Source: Pseudomonas sp. B21_DOA (GTDB lineage: Bacteria > Pseudomonadota > Gammaproteobacteria > Pseudomonadales > Pseudomonadaceae). Taken from it: a stretch of DNA of 64,000 nt. The notes below the pieces were generated by a model. The model was not told the origin of the DNA. It saw only the letters and a list, made by a program, of their open reading frames with translations, and did no database searches. The stretch lies in NCBI GenBank assembly GCA_030544685.1, contig CP086683.1:1798001-1862000 (forward strand), given 5' to 3'. This document shows, in pieces, positions 10,060 through 19,624 of this stretch. The first letter of the stretch is position 1; each line of letters opens with the position of its first letter. The translations under genes and the position numbers were made by a program.

Positions 10060-11418
10060 TCAGATATTAATCCTTCCGCGAATGGCCTTAGCCTTTGCGG
10101 CGGAACGCTGGGCTTGGATGCGAGCGAGCAGTTCACTGGCGGGCTCGTTGCACGGGTCTTGCGGTACCAGCTTGCCGCTGAAAGCTTTGGATAGAATGCT
10201 CTGAGTCAGATTGTCGATATAAATCGTAGCTGAGGCGACTCGGGCTTCCAGTTGATCGGCGAATGCAAATAGTTGCTGGATGCGGCGTACGACCTCATGT
10301 TGTTCCGAAATTTCCGGTAGCGGAACAATAAATTCACGTAAGTCCGATAGGTTTATACGTTTTTGTGCAGATCCCAATTGTTTCTCAACAAATGCAGACT
10401 GGAATTGGGGTGACATTATCTGGAAGAAAGCAAATTCTGAGGTTATTTCGTGGCCTAGTTTTATAACGGCAATGGCCCTGTTGACATTGCCGCCTACTAA
10501 GGACTCTGGAGTAATAGCAGCTCGCCCAATGGTCGCCATTACCGAAAGCAAGATGTCGTCTTTTTCTAGTATGGTTCTTTTGAATTCATCTGCAAGGGGT
10601 TTTGATATTTTATAGATGTTGGATTGATCTATTTGTCCCCACTCACCAATGTCCATAACTCTAACCATGGGGACGCCGTCAGAAGCCGTGTCGCCGGGTT
10701 TTAATACTCCATAAGAGAGCTTGTTCTTGTCTTTGAGTAAGTCTTCGAATTTTTTACTTTTGGGGCAGGAGAGGTTTTGCTCTTTGCGCCATTCTTCCGT
10801 CAGCCGTCCGGAAACCGCAGCAGCGAGCACGGATTGACGAAAGCGTTTGAGGAGGGCAGGCATGGCGTCGATGCGTGCTTTAAGGGTGTCGACCTGTGCT
10901 AGTAGTTCGTCAATTTTCTGGACGATTCGGCTTTGTTCAATAGCTGGCGGTAAGGGGAGCTGGAAGGCTTCTAGCTTGGAAGAGTCGATGCTCTGAACAG
11001 TCGTTCCCTCTTTGACGCACGCTGATAGAATTTTTCCACCGAAGTTTTTGATTAAATAAAACAAAAATTTAGGGTCTATGCCCTCAATGGGACGGATAAC
11101 CTTGACGTCTTGATTGACTGTCAACTCGACACCCGCCAGAGCAACTGGAAGCGTATGCTGAAGAATACCGCTACGGGTAACTATCAAGACTGCTCCGGCT
11201 GGATAGAGCGTCATTCCGGCCTCGTTTACCGCTATTTGAGAAATCCTGTCTTCGGAGCTCTCCAGCAGGTTTTTCTTCATGTCCTTGGGTGATATCCAAG
11301 GCACATCAGGGCTAGACCAGAATTCAGGATTTGCTTTTGAAGGGGTCTTGCCGCCTGTAACACCGCCAATATGTGCCAAAGTGAAGCTCGTCCAGCCTGC
11401 CGGCAGTTCGCCACTCAT
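10060..11418 (-). CDS. hsdS: Type I restriction-modification specificity subunit HsdS
   Basis: DNA-recognition subunit of 452 aa. Two target recognition domains are visible. The first (about residues 1-165) opens LPAGWTSFTLAHIGGVTGGKTP, and the second spans about residues 215-400. Each is followed by a conserved helical spacer: LPPAIEQSRIVQKIDELLAQVDTLKARI and LPEISEQHEVVRRIQQLFAFADQLEARV. The two half-sites give the bipartite recognition usual for type I enzymes; the actual sequence cannot be deduced. The ATG overlaps the hsdM stop by four bases. The second TRD region is AT-rich compared with its neighbours, as expected where TRDs are exchanged. Confidence 0.93.
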   Translation of the reverse strand: MSGELPAGWTSFTLAHIGGVTGGKTPSKANPEFWSSPDVPWISPKDMKKNLLESSEDRISQIAVNEAGMTLYPAGAVLIVTRSGILQHTLPVALAGVELTVNQDVKVIRPIEGIDPKFLFYLIKNFGGKILSACVKEGTTVQSIDSSKLEAFQLPLPPAIEQSRIVQKIDELLAQVDTLKARIDAMPALLKRFRQSVLAAAVSGRLTEEWRKEQNLSCPKSKKFEDLLKDKNKLSYGVLKPGDTASDGVPMVRVMDIGEWGQIDQSNIYKISKPLADEFKRTILEKDDILLSVMATIGRAAITPESLVGGNVNRAIAVIKLGHEITSEFAFFQIMSPQFQSAFVEKQLGSAQKRINLSDLREFIVPLPEISEQHEVVRRIQQLFAFADQLEARVASATIYIDNLTQSILSKAFSGKLVPQDPCNEPASELLARIQAQRSAAKAKAIRGRINI

Positions 11419-12953
11419 TCTCCGGACCCCACTTCCAGCCCCATTACTTCTGCCATCAATTGCTTCTGGGCCGCCACTTCGTCTCCCGCCCCTAATGCCT
11501 TCATCAGCTCTTCCAGCTCACGCAGCGCTTCAGTCAATTCCCCCATGGCTTCGCAGGCCAGAACCTCAGGAGCGGGCAGATCGGCGGCATCCACGCTGCC
11601 TGCATCCTTTAACCAGCTGATATCCAATGAGTCGCTACGTTCGCGAATTTGCGCTCGGGTAAACACGCGGAAGCGGCTGGTTTCTCCAATACCTTCTATA
11701 TTCTCGGCGCGCGGGCTATTGCCGTTCGCATCTTGGCCATAGGCGTCTTCAAAGGTTTGTAGGTGCTGCGTACCAAAAGGCGTCCGCTTGCCAAAGCTAG
11801 GCATATTGCTGCGCAAGTCATAGACCCATACGCGTTGGGTACAGCCCTGATCCTGGCGTGGGTTATCAGGAGTGCCTTTCTGGAAGAACAGCACGTTGGT
11901 CTTCACACCCTGAGCGTAGAAGATTCCTGTTGGCAGCCGCAGAATGGTGTGTAGGTTGCATTTATCCAACAGGTCGCGACGCACTTCAGTGCCCACCCCA
12001 GCCTCGAACAGCACATTGTCAGGCAAGACTACGGCGGCGCGGCCGCCCGGTTTCAGCCCACGGTAAATGTGCTGGAGAAATGCCAGTTGCTTGTTGTTGG
12101 TCTTGAAAGTGAGATCTTCTCGGGTTGGGCCGCCACCGCCCTTGGCTGTGCCAAAGGGCGGGTTGGAGAGGATCACGTCGACCTTGGGCAAGCTGGCGCC
12201 GGCCTGGCCAAGGGCGTTGCCGAGGTGGACCACGCCTTCTTCGTCACCTTCCATGCCGTGCAGCAAGGTGTTCATCAACGCTAGGCGACGGGTGCCGGGC
12301 ACCAACTCCACGCCGACAAAGGCGCGATTGCGCTGAAAGCTCCGTGCTTTTTCGTCGAGGTCGTAGTGGTCGTCGGTCTGGCTTCTGATGTAAGCGTCAG
12401 CGGCAATCAAAAAGCCTGCGGTGCCAGCGGCAGGATCTTGGATGGTCTCGCCGGGTTGCGGCCTGATGCAGCGGATGATGCTGTCGATCAGCGGGCGCGG
12501 AGTGAAGTACTGGCCAGCTCCGGACTTGGTCTCGCTGGCATTCTTCTCCAGCAGGCCTTCGTAGAGATCGCCGAGGCCGTCCTCGCGGGCGCTGAACCAG
12601 TCGATGACATCCAGGCTTTTGATCAGTTGCTCCAGATGACGTGGCTCCTTGAGCCGTGTCTGGGCGTCGGCATAGATGGCCGCGATCAGCGGGTCGCTGT
12701 TCTTGCCTAGGTCAAGCAACATTTGTCGGTAGTAGTCGAGCAGAATGAGCCCGGATTTACCAGCCAGGTCTGGCCAGCGTGCACCCGCTGGTAGCTTGTG
12801 GCTGAAGGCATCGTTGTTCTGTACCTGCTCGTATTCCATCTTGATGAACAGCAGCAGCACCAGTTCTGTAACGTAGTCACTGTAGTTGATCCCGTCGTCG
12901 CGCAGTACGTCGCACAGGTTCCAGAGTTTCTGGACGATGTCAGAGTTGGTCAT
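11415..12953 (-). CDS. hsdM: Type I restriction-modification DNA methyltransferase HsdM
   Basis: Adenine-N6 methyltransferase subunit of 512 aa that works with HsdS and HsdR. The N-terminal helical HsdM_N domain (NSDIVQKLWNLCDVLRDDG) leads to the N6-MTase domain, with the SAM motif DPAAGTAGFLIAA near residue 185 and the catalytic motif NPPFG (in VILSNPPFGTAKGGGG) near residue 265. GQYFTPRPLID precedes the SAM motif, as in most HsdM proteins. The start at 12953 is chosen because MTNSDIVQKLWNLCD is the conserved beginning; the frame runs on upstream without a related sequence. It overlaps hsdS by four bases and follows hsdR by 287 bases. Confidence 0.94.
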   Translation of the reverse strand: MTNSDIVQKLWNLCDVLRDDGINYSDYVTELVLLLFIKMEYEQVQNNDAFSHKLPAGARWPDLAGKSGLILLDYYRQMLLDLGKNSDPLIAAIYADAQTRLKEPRHLEQLIKSLDVIDWFSAREDGLGDLYEGLLEKNASETKSGAGQYFTPRPLIDSIIRCIRPQPGETIQDPAAGTAGFLIAADAYIRSQTDDHYDLDEKARSFQRNRAFVGVELVPGTRRLALMNTLLHGMEGDEEGVVHLGNALGQAGASLPKVDVILSNPPFGTAKGGGGPTREDLTFKTNNKQLAFLQHIYRGLKPGGRAAVVLPDNVLFEAGVGTEVRRDLLDKCNLHTILRLPTGIFYAQGVKTNVLFFQKGTPDNPRQDQGCTQRVWVYDLRSNMPSFGKRTPFGTQHLQTFEDAYGQDANGNSPRAENIEGIGETSRFRVFTRAQIRERSDSLDISWLKDAGSVDAADLPAPEVLACEAMGELTEALRELEELMKALGAGDEVAAQKQLMAEVMGLEVGSGE

Positions 12954-13240
12954 GGTAACTCTCAAAGTAGATTTGAATGCGAGCCCACGCTGGCTGAGCA
13001 GCGCCAACTGCAAAGAAATATTGATGCCGGGTTTGCCTACAGGGCAAAAAAACCGCTCAATTTGTGCATAGCTGCTGGAGCAACCATAGGCATGGCGGGT
13101 GTGTTGCAGGGAGGTTATGCACGGCGGATCTGTTTTGCAAGCTGATTTGGACGCCGGCCAACGAGCGGATAACTCGGGTTTCCGCTCGACCAGGATTCGG
13201 ATGGACACCTGCTGACTGATCTTCGTGTGAGTACGTCAGA

Positions 13241-16200
13241 TCATGCCGCAGACCACAAATTGTCGTTCAATGTTTCCAGCACCGCATCCAGTTTTCCGCC
13301 AAGATAACGATCCAGGACTCTGCTCCCACCATCGGTCCGGAATGCGTCGTTGACTTGCTGCGGGTCTATCACCACCTCATGCACCAGCTGTTTGGCAAGG
13401 CGATCTAGCCAGCGGCGCTGTACTGGGGTCCAAGCCTGCATGACATAGATGCGTTTCATGGCCTCTGCAACGCGTTGATCGAACGGCAGCAGCGCCTCAC
13501 CAATAGCAGCCTGGCGAATATAGCCGAGGATGCTGGCAGCGATTTCTTGGTTGGTCTGGCTCCGCCAGGCGCTTTTCAAGCTGGCTTCGCTGAAACCGTT
13601 CTGATCCAGCAACAACCGCACCTCGCGCAAGTGTTCGCGAGTCAGATCCTTGGGGCGGTTGACCACTACGCCTAGCGCGGCGGACTGGTTCAACTGGTTG
13701 TGGATGAATTGGTGGAAGCTTTCCAGAAAGTCAGCCGGCTTCTGATACTTACCATAGTTTTGCTCACGTACCACGAGCTCGTCTTCGTGCGCGGAGATGA
13801 TCGGATACCGCTCCGATCCAAGCAGGACACTGACAGCAGCCAACTGGTTGATCAATTGGCTATGTTGGCGAACGAAGTGGGCGGCTTGCTGCGGTCCGAG
13901 CTCATGCAAATGGGTGTGCAGTTTGCCAGGGGCGACTCCCCAGGCATCCTGCAACTCGTCGAGCTTCTGTTTGATGGCCGGGTTGCTTTCGGCTTTGTGC
14001 TCGGCTTTGCGCAGAATGCGCATGACCCTTTGGTTCAATTGGTCGAGCACGTCATGGGCGTGACTGCTGTCTTCCTGGCTGCCAGGGGCGTCGTGGCTGG
14101 CGTCGTCGGTAAGCTCACCCACTAATTGCTCCAGGGAGATATTCGGGTTCTTGACCAACGGCTTCATGGTGTCGACTTCCTCCAGGCTGGCATAGAGGTC
14201 GACGGGGTCATAGATGCGAAATACCGTTTTACCTATTTCGTCACAGCGGCGGGTAGCTCGGCCTTTCATCTGCTCATAGAGGATGCGCGAGCGCACGCGG
14301 CGCATGAACACCAGATTGCAGATGGTCGGCACGTCGATGCCGGTGGTCAGCAGGTCAACGGTGATGGCGATACTTGGGTGCGGTTCGTTCTTGTAGCGGC
14401 GAATAAGTTGCTCGACCTTGTCGCTCTGGCCAGTAATGATGCGTACTGTTGCTTCGTTGTACTGCTCCCCGTAAGCGGCCTTGAAGGCATCATCCAGCAG
14501 GTTTTTCACGCGCTCCGCGTGAGCCTGACTGACGCAGAAGATCATGGTCTTCTCTTCGCCGAAGGGGTCCAGTTCCTTGGCCAGTTCATCGCAGATGACC
14601 TTGTCAAAGGCGGGTGTAATGACGCGGCGGTTGAACGACTCAATATTGAAGTTGAGCTCGTCGTCCAGTTCCGCTGTATCGACTTCACCTGTCTGGGTAT
14701 TGATGACACTGACAGACTCGCCCTTTTCAAAGCGGATGCCACGCTGGGTAAGCTGGGTTTCGTAGCGGATCGGTGGCTCGTGGTCGATCAGCCAGTCGTC
14801 GGCCACGGCCTCCCGGTAGCTGTAAGTGAACACCGGCTTGCCGAAAATTTCGCTGGTCTGTTTCGCCGGTGTAGCGGTGAGACCGATACGGCAAGCATCG
14901 AAATAATCGAGCACGCGACGGTACTGCGAGAGGTATTGGCTGGCATCGCGCACAACCAGTTCGCCTTCGGTCATCTCCTGGTCGAGGGTGTACCCTCGGT
15001 GGGCCTCGTCGACGATGATGCAGTCGAACTCTCCCACAGGCGGTGGGTTGTCCGAGCGGAAAATACGGCTGACCATGGCTTGCACCGTGGCCACTTGAAC
15101 ACGGGTTTCCGCTTCGGCAGCCATGTCGCCCAGCGCTCTGATGTCGTAGATCTGGGCCAGTGTGTGATTCTGCTCAAGCGTGGTGTCGTTGAATGAATCA
15201 ATCGCCTGCTGACCAAGGGCACTGCGGTCGACCAGGAACAGAATGCGTTTGAAACGCTCGGCTTTGAGAAAGCGGTACATCAGGCCAATGATGGTGCGGG
15301 TCTTGCCCGTGCCTGTCGCCATCGCCAGCAGGCAGTTGCGCTGATTGCCTGCCAGCGCCTGTTCTACGGCCTTGATGGCTTTTTCCTGGTAGTCGCGCAA
15401 CTTCAGATAGCCAAAGCCTTCCTTTGCCAGCTTTTCCTCAGCCTCTGCCTTGCTGCGTTTGAGCAGGTCGAGGAGGTCACCAGGCGTGTGAAAATCTTGC
15501 AGTGGTCGTCGGGTGTTGGCAGGGCTCCGCAAATCGCGGAACCAGGTACCGGATTGTTCTGCAAGTTGCTTGATATAGGGGCGACCATTGCAGGCAAAGG
15601 CAAAGGGCACCTGGAAGTGACCGCTGCTGCCGTCATTCCAGGGCTGGGATTGACCCGCCAATGGCCAAGGCTGCAGATGTTCAGCGCAAAGCCTGAATTC
15701 GCGGGCGTACCGCTCGGCTTGGGTAATCCGGTCGGCAACATTGATGCTTTGACGTTTTGCTTCGACAATGGCGACGGGTACCAGGCCGGCGAACAGTACG
15801 TAGTCGGCGCAGGCTTTCGGGCTACTGGTGGGCCATTCGGCGATAGCCTTGTTTTTGCCTTTCTCCGGGCGCGCACCTTTGCTGTAAGTGAGCTCTAAGG
15901 AGTCCGCTTCCCAGCCAGCGTCGTTCAACTGTTGGTCGATGAGGATACGGGTAAGATCCTCCGACAGTTGGAACTTGCTGCTGGCCTTCTTGGTTTTCTC
16001 TGCAACTTGCTTGCTGGCCTGCGGCTGCGCGGCGAGTTGCTGTTGCAGTGCCTTGAGACTTTGCTCATGTTCTGCGCGCAACTTGATCAACGCCGCTTCG
16101 TGCTCTGCTGCCAACTGCTTGTGATTTTGCGACTCGGCATCCATCTGCTCGGCGAGGACCGCGTATTCCTCTGCTTCGCGCTTGAGCAGCGTGCCGAGTT

Positions 16201-16714
16201 GCTGGTTGGTTTCCAGCTGCTGGCTGGACTCGCTGAGCTGCGCCTTTAGTTGTTCAATCTGGCTTTGCAGGTCGCGTAGCGAAGTGCTTGGGTCACTGGG
16301 CGTGATGAAGGGGCCGGGTTTGAAAGATTTGGTGTTCTTGCCAAATGACTGGTGGTACCAGATGGCCAGGGCACGCGCCACCCTCAGCCCATCCATGGCC
16401 TCGCGGTGCTGCGTACGAAACTCGTGAGTGGCTTTGTTCCCTTCCACGCGCAAGGTGTGGAACAGACTACGAATGTTTTGATCCAGTTGGATCTCACGGC
16501 TGAGTTTGTACAGCAAGTCGGACTGGGTAGTGTGGGCATCGAATTCAATACCGGCACGGCTGGCCAGATCCTGGGCCAAAGCTTCGCCGAGCTGGCGCAG
16601 TTTGATTAGAGTGGTGTTTGGATCGCTGGCGAATGCCTGCTCGGCCGTGCGCGCAAGTTGAAGAAACACGGGATCGTGTTCTTGGAGAAAGGCAAAGTTG
16701 CTGCTTGCTGCCAT
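13241..16714 (-). CDS. hsdR: Type I restriction enzyme subunit R (HsdR, EcoEI-like)
   Basis: Motor and nuclease subunit of 1157 aa. Order of parts: a DUF4145-like N-terminal domain (about 20-140), a coiled coil rich in E, Q and A (about 150-245), and a PD-(D/E)xK nuclease core with ADYVLF followed by PVAIVEAKRQ (about 305-330). An SF2 helicase follows with Walker A ATGTGKT (about 470) and DEAH box IIVDEAHRGY, then the helicase C-terminal half (ITVDLLTTGIDVP, MKGRATR). Last is an EcoEI_R_C-type end that contacts the methyltransferase. It is the first gene of the operon hsdR-hsdM-hsdS-ATPase-HNH. No break in frame is seen. Confidence 0.94.
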   Translation of the reverse strand: MAASSNFAFLQEHDPVFLQLARTAEQAFASDPNTTLIKLRQLGEALAQDLASRAGIEFDAHTTQSDLLYKLSREIQLDQNIRSLFHTLRVEGNKATHEFRTQHREAMDGLRVARALAIWYHQSFGKNTKSFKPGPFITPSDPSTSLRDLQSQIEQLKAQLSESSQQLETNQQLGTLLKREAEEYAVLAEQMDAESQNHKQLAAEHEAALIKLRAEHEQSLKALQQQLAAQPQASKQVAEKTKKASSKFQLSEDLTRILIDQQLNDAGWEADSLELTYSKGARPEKGKNKAIAEWPTSSPKACADYVLFAGLVPVAIVEAKRQSINVADRITQAERYAREFRLCAEHLQPWPLAGQSQPWNDGSSGHFQVPFAFACNGRPYIKQLAEQSGTWFRDLRSPANTRRPLQDFHTPGDLLDLLKRSKAEAEEKLAKEGFGYLKLRDYQEKAIKAVEQALAGNQRNCLLAMATGTGKTRTIIGLMYRFLKAERFKRILFLVDRSALGQQAIDSFNDTTLEQNHTLAQIYDIRALGDMAAEAETRVQVATVQAMVSRIFRSDNPPPVGEFDCIIVDEAHRGYTLDQEMTEGELVVRDASQYLSQYRRVLDYFDACRIGLTATPAKQTSEIFGKPVFTYSYREAVADDWLIDHEPPIRYETQLTQRGIRFEKGESVSVINTQTGEVDTAELDDELNFNIESFNRRVITPAFDKVICDELAKELDPFGEEKTMIFCVSQAHAERVKNLLDDAFKAAYGEQYNEATVRIITGQSDKVEQLIRRYKNEPHPSIAITVDLLTTGIDVPTICNLVFMRRVRSRILYEQMKGRATRRCDEIGKTVFRIYDPVDLYASLEEVDTMKPLVKNPNISLEQLVGELTDDASHDAPGSQEDSSHAHDVLDQLNQRVMRILRKAEHKAESNPAIKQKLDELQDAWGVAPGKLHTHLHELGPQQAAHFVRQHSQLINQLAAVSVLLGSERYPIISAHEDELVVREQNYGKYQKPADFLESFHQFIHNQLNQSAALGVVVNRPKDLTREHLREVRLLLDQNGFSEASLKSAWRSQTNQEIAASILGYIRQAAIGEALLPFDQRVAEAMKRIYVMQAWTPVQRRWLDRLAKQLVHEVVIDPQQVNDAFRTDGGSRVLDRYLGGKLDAVLETLNDNLWSAA

Positions 16715-17120
16715 GGTCGTTCCTTCGGTTTCGTGGCCACTCTATGCGCAAGTCTTGCAGTGCGAGTGCGTAAATGGCTTTAGCTTAACCAAGGTAGTGT
16801 GGGTTTGGCCATGGCAGAGTGCCATTCGACTGGGGAGATGCTGGGGACTATGTGAGTCTGCCGTCTCGGTAGGAAAAGAGGTAATAGAAGCTGCGAAGTA
16901 TTAACCGCCTGGCGAGACGTAGCCAAGCACATGGTGCATGCCTGAAATCAAGGGGTGGAGGCGCTACGCAACGCATAAACGGCCTCGCATTTGCGAGGCC
17001 TGGATGCAGCCATCACCGAGGCCGGCTTTTCAGGACCTCGTCCGCCAGCCAGTTGCCGGATACAGATTGGCCGCTCCGAGTTATTGATGCCCAGAAGATC
17101 TAAGAGAATGCAGTGGCGGA
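16715..17120. other. Intergenic region with a hairpin, no gene seen
   Basis: About 400 bases between the 5' end of hsdR and the 3' end of the WYL regulator. It should contain the hsd promoter, but I cannot place -35/-10 boxes with confidence. The only clear structure is the GGCCTCGC stem-loop at 16981-17000. Confidence 0.5.
16981..17000 (-). terminator. Hairpin, possible terminator of the WYL gene
   Basis: A perfect 8-bp stem (GGCCTCGC / GCGAGGCC) with an ATTT loop. On the minus strand it is followed by GTTTATG, a weak T tract. It lies about 120 bases past the WYL regulator stop. Confidence 0.45.
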
Positions 17121-17992
17121 TTATTCATACAACCAAGGCTTCAACTCATCCAGATTGCTCACCACGATCTGTTGCGCCGCGGCTTTGGGTTCGAGTTTTT
17201 TCGGGTCGATCTGAAAGCGCTGTAGCACGTATTTGACCAGTGCCCTGCGGGTAGGGATTTCCAGTACACCATTCTGCATCCCGAAATCGGCTTCGATGAT
17301 CGCTTTCTGTTCGAGCGAAAGGCGTGAGTCGGGTGCGATGACGACCGCCACCTCGCTGTTCCAGTCCTCGTCCTTGTCGATCAGATTCTCGGTCTTGCGC
17401 TCGTAGGAGGGTTCGCCACGCAAGCGGCTCAGCACGAAATCCCGGTACTTGCGGTTTTTCTCGCAGTACGCCCGCACGTGCCAGCGCATGCCGGTGTAGA
17501 TGAGTGTGTGGGGGCGATGAGACGGACTTCCGGTGTCGGGTTGGACAATGAAACGTACTCGACTTCGATCACTTCACTATCACGACACGCCTTGAGCAGT
17601 GGCCGCAGGACTTCGGCGCGAATCGTGCGGTCCGGCACTTCCAGCACCTTCGTATGCGCATACGCCAGGGCTAGCCCTTCGACATGTGGCGCGCGGGAGT
17701 GGGTCTGGTTCAGCAGGTGCAAATAGGCGCTGGCACTGTCGTCGATGAAACGCGGAGCGAAGCCTTCGCTGGGTACGTAGCCCTTGGCTTTCTTGTCATA
17801 TGTAAGATTTTCAGGCGCATGGTCGTTGATGTAGGTGTTGATGTCCTTCGACGCCTGCTGACGGCTGATCCCGAAGCTCTGGATCAAGTGTCCCGTGGTC
17901 AGGCGGCCTTCCCACCATGCAACCGTTTCGATCAAACGGTAGCGAAGTGCCAGATCCCAGCGAACCTGCTCGATGTCTTGTGTGCGCTTCAT
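17121..17992 (-). CDS. WYL-domain transcriptional regulator (BrxR/CapW-like), frameshifted
   Basis: About 290 aa when reconstructed. The N-terminal winged helix-turn-helix (RYRLIETVAWWEGRLTTGHLIQSF, then ISRQQASKDINTYI) precedes a WYL domain (VIEVEYVSLSNP, then HTLIYTGMRWHVRAYCEKNRKYRDF) and a C-terminal extension ending in LKPWLYE. The halves join across the G run at 17510-17514 if it is one base longer. WYL proteins of this size are known as defence-island repressors that bind inverted repeats (BrxR, CapW). A strong dyad lies just upstream at 18017-18049. The gene stands between the hsd operon and the divergent ADP-ribosylglycohydrolase cluster and could control either or both; that is inference. 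Confidence 0.8.
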
Positions 17993-18016
17993 GCCCTCTC
18001 CATGTGCGTGATTTGT

Positions 18017-18049
18017 TTACCTGTATAAGTCTACATTCTATACGTGTAA
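18017..18049. promoter_or_regulatory. Dyad operator upstream of the WYL regulator
   Basis: The left arm TTACCTGTATA (18017-18027) and right arm TATACGTGTAA (18039-18049) match as an inverted repeat at 9 of 11 positions, with an 11-base centre. The site lies 25 bases before the WYL start codon, between divergent transcripts, a good position for autoregulation. Confidence 0.6.
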
Positions 18050-18111
18050 GAAAACACTACATATTCTGGCTCCGTCTTCGAGACGAATCGAATTTACGAA
18101 AGGAAGTGGAA

Positions 18112-18366
18112 ATGACAACGTCGGATGCAGTTTCGACAGGGGTTATGGTGACGATGGCAGCGATTGCCGTGGTGCTGCTGGTCCAGTATCTGAAGTTGCA
18201 GAACATCTGGCAGTTGATCGTCGACTGCAAGAGCAAGATGCGCTGGGCGCAGATTCAGGAAACGGAAAACAAGGAGCTGCGTTCGGCGTTGCGAGCGGAA
18301 AAGGCCCATGTCGAGCAACTCAGGAGAAAGCTGGACCTGCTGCAAGCGCTGATTCCGGCCTCGTAA
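18112..18366 (+). CDS. Small single-pass membrane protein with coiled coil
   Basis: An 84-aa protein with a hydrophobic helix near the N-terminus (about residues 10-26: VMVTMAAIAVVLLVQYL), followed by a charged helical region likely to be a coiled coil (ETENKELRSALRAEKAHVEQLRRKL). The start is chosen because AAAGGAAG lies just before ATG. It precedes the ADP-ribosylglycohydrolase gene by 10 bases, so the two are probably co-transcribed. I do not recognise a family. It could anchor a partner at the membrane. Confidence 0.65.
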   Translation: MTTSDAVSTGVMVTMAAIAVVLLVQYLKLQNIWQLIVDCKSKMRWAQIQETENKELRSALRAEKAHVEQLRRKLDLLQALIPAS

Positions 18367-18376
18367 GGACACACAG

Positions 18377-19429
18377 ATGAACAGAATCGAACGGATCAAA
18401 GGCTGCCTGCTTGGCGGCGCAGTGGGTGACGCATTGGGTGCTCCTGTTGAGTTTCTTGAATGGAACGCCATCCGCGCCACCTTCGGCGCGCAAGGTATTG
18501 TCGACTACGCACCGGCCTCTGGCCGACTCGGCGCCATCACCGACGACACACAAATGATGCTCTTCACCGCCGAAGGTCTGCTGCGCGCTTATGTGCGCGG
18601 CAGCTCGCGGAGCATCTGCCACGTACCCAGTGTCATCCACCATGCGCTGCTGCGTTGGTTGATGACCCAGGATTACTCGCCGAACACCCACGTCAGTCTC
18701 GATGGCTGGCTGGTTAAAGAGCGCGCACTGTGGTCTCACCGCGCACCGAGCAACACCTGCCTCAGCGCATTGAAGGCGAGCAGACACTTCGGCCAGTTGG
18801 CCGAAAACAACAGTAAAGGCTGCGGTGCAGTCATGCGAGTTGCGCCGTGCGCCTTCTTCGGTAACGCATTCGACTACGCCGCAGACTCCGGTCGCCTGAC
18901 CCATGGCCATCCAACCGGCTACATGGCAGCCGGCCTTTCCGCCGACATTCTCCAGCGCATGGCCGACAGACAAGACAGCCTGGAACACGCCATCACCGAA
19001 AGCCTGGCCAAACACGGCGACAAACCTGGTATGGAAGAAACCCGCGCCCTTATTGAACGCGTGCTCTTCTACTACTACGAAGGCTACCGCCCAACCCCGG
19101 AACGCATCGACGAATTTGGCGGTGGATGGATTGCGGAAGAAGCCCTGGCGATTGGCATCTGGTGCGCACTGACGGCGCCATCTTTTGAGCAGGGTGTGAC
19201 CAATGCGGTGAACCACAGTGGCGACAGCGACAGCACTGGCTTAATTGCCGGGCACTTGCTTGGCATCCAATACGGACCGGCAGCGATTCCTGCTCGTTGG
19301 CTGGATGGATTGGAGTTGCGCGGGGTGATCGAGAAAGTGGCGGAGGATATTGAAAGGGTGCCAAGGGATTATTCGGGGTATGGGGGAGAGTTTGATCAGT
19401 CCATCGAAATGCAATATCCAGGGAGCTGA
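18377..19429 (+). CDS. ADP-ribosylglycohydrolase family protein (DraG-like)
   Basis: A 350-aa enzyme of the ADP-ribosylglycohydrolase fold, which removes ADP-ribose from proteins or other acceptors using a binuclear metal site. The metal-binding signatures are all present: GCLLGGAVGDALGAPVEF at the start, ITDDTQMMLFTAEGL (T-D-D) near residue 55, and HSGDSDSTGLIAGHLLG (D-S-D-S-T) near residue 280. The length is normal for the family and no key residue is missing. Its substrate is unknown. A place beside restriction genes raises the possibility of an ADP-ribosylation-based conflict system, but no ADP-ribosyltransferase is seen nearby. Confidence 0.88.
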   Translation: MNRIERIKGCLLGGAVGDALGAPVEFLEWNAIRATFGAQGIVDYAPASGRLGAITDDTQMMLFTAEGLLRAYVRGSSRSICHVPSVIHHALLRWLMTQDYSPNTHVSLDGWLVKERALWSHRAPSNTCLSALKASRHFGQLAENNSKGCGAVMRVAPCAFFGNAFDYAADSGRLTHGHPTGYMAAGLSADILQRMADRQDSLEHAITESLAKHGDKPGMEETRALIERVLFYYYEGYRPTPERIDEFGGGWIAEEALAIGIWCALTAPSFEQGVTNAVNHSGDSDSTGLIAGHLLGIQYGPAAIPARWLDGLELRGVIEKVAEDIERVPRDYSGYGGEFDQSIEMQYPGS

Positions 19430-19431
19430 AT

Positions 19432-19624
19432 ATGCCGATCAGACCTCATCCATTCACCTTTGAGTGCGGTGATTGTGGCTGGAAAAGACAGTGGCGCCCA
19501 AGAGTGATTGCCTGGGGCCGGGGAGTGGTTCGAGCGGTGTCCGAAATGTGGGAACGAAGCGCTGAGAATGCGTACGGCCAGCGGACTAGAGAGGATTCTG
19601 CTTGAGCTCTGGCCGCGTTGTTAG
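19432..19624 (+). CDS. Small zinc-ribbon protein, two apparent frameshifts
   Basis: The ATG is two bases after the preceding stop. The three reading frames together give a sensible 64-aa protein: MPIRPHPFTFECGDCGWKR, then VAPKSDCLGPG, then EWFERCPKCGNEALRM and a tail ending ELWPRC. It has two C-x2-C pairs (CGDC, CPKC) typical of a zinc ribbon. The two missing bases would be near 19490 and in the G run at 19520-19523. Read without correction, the ATG frame gives a protein lacking the second cysteine pair. Function unknown. Confidence 0.6.
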
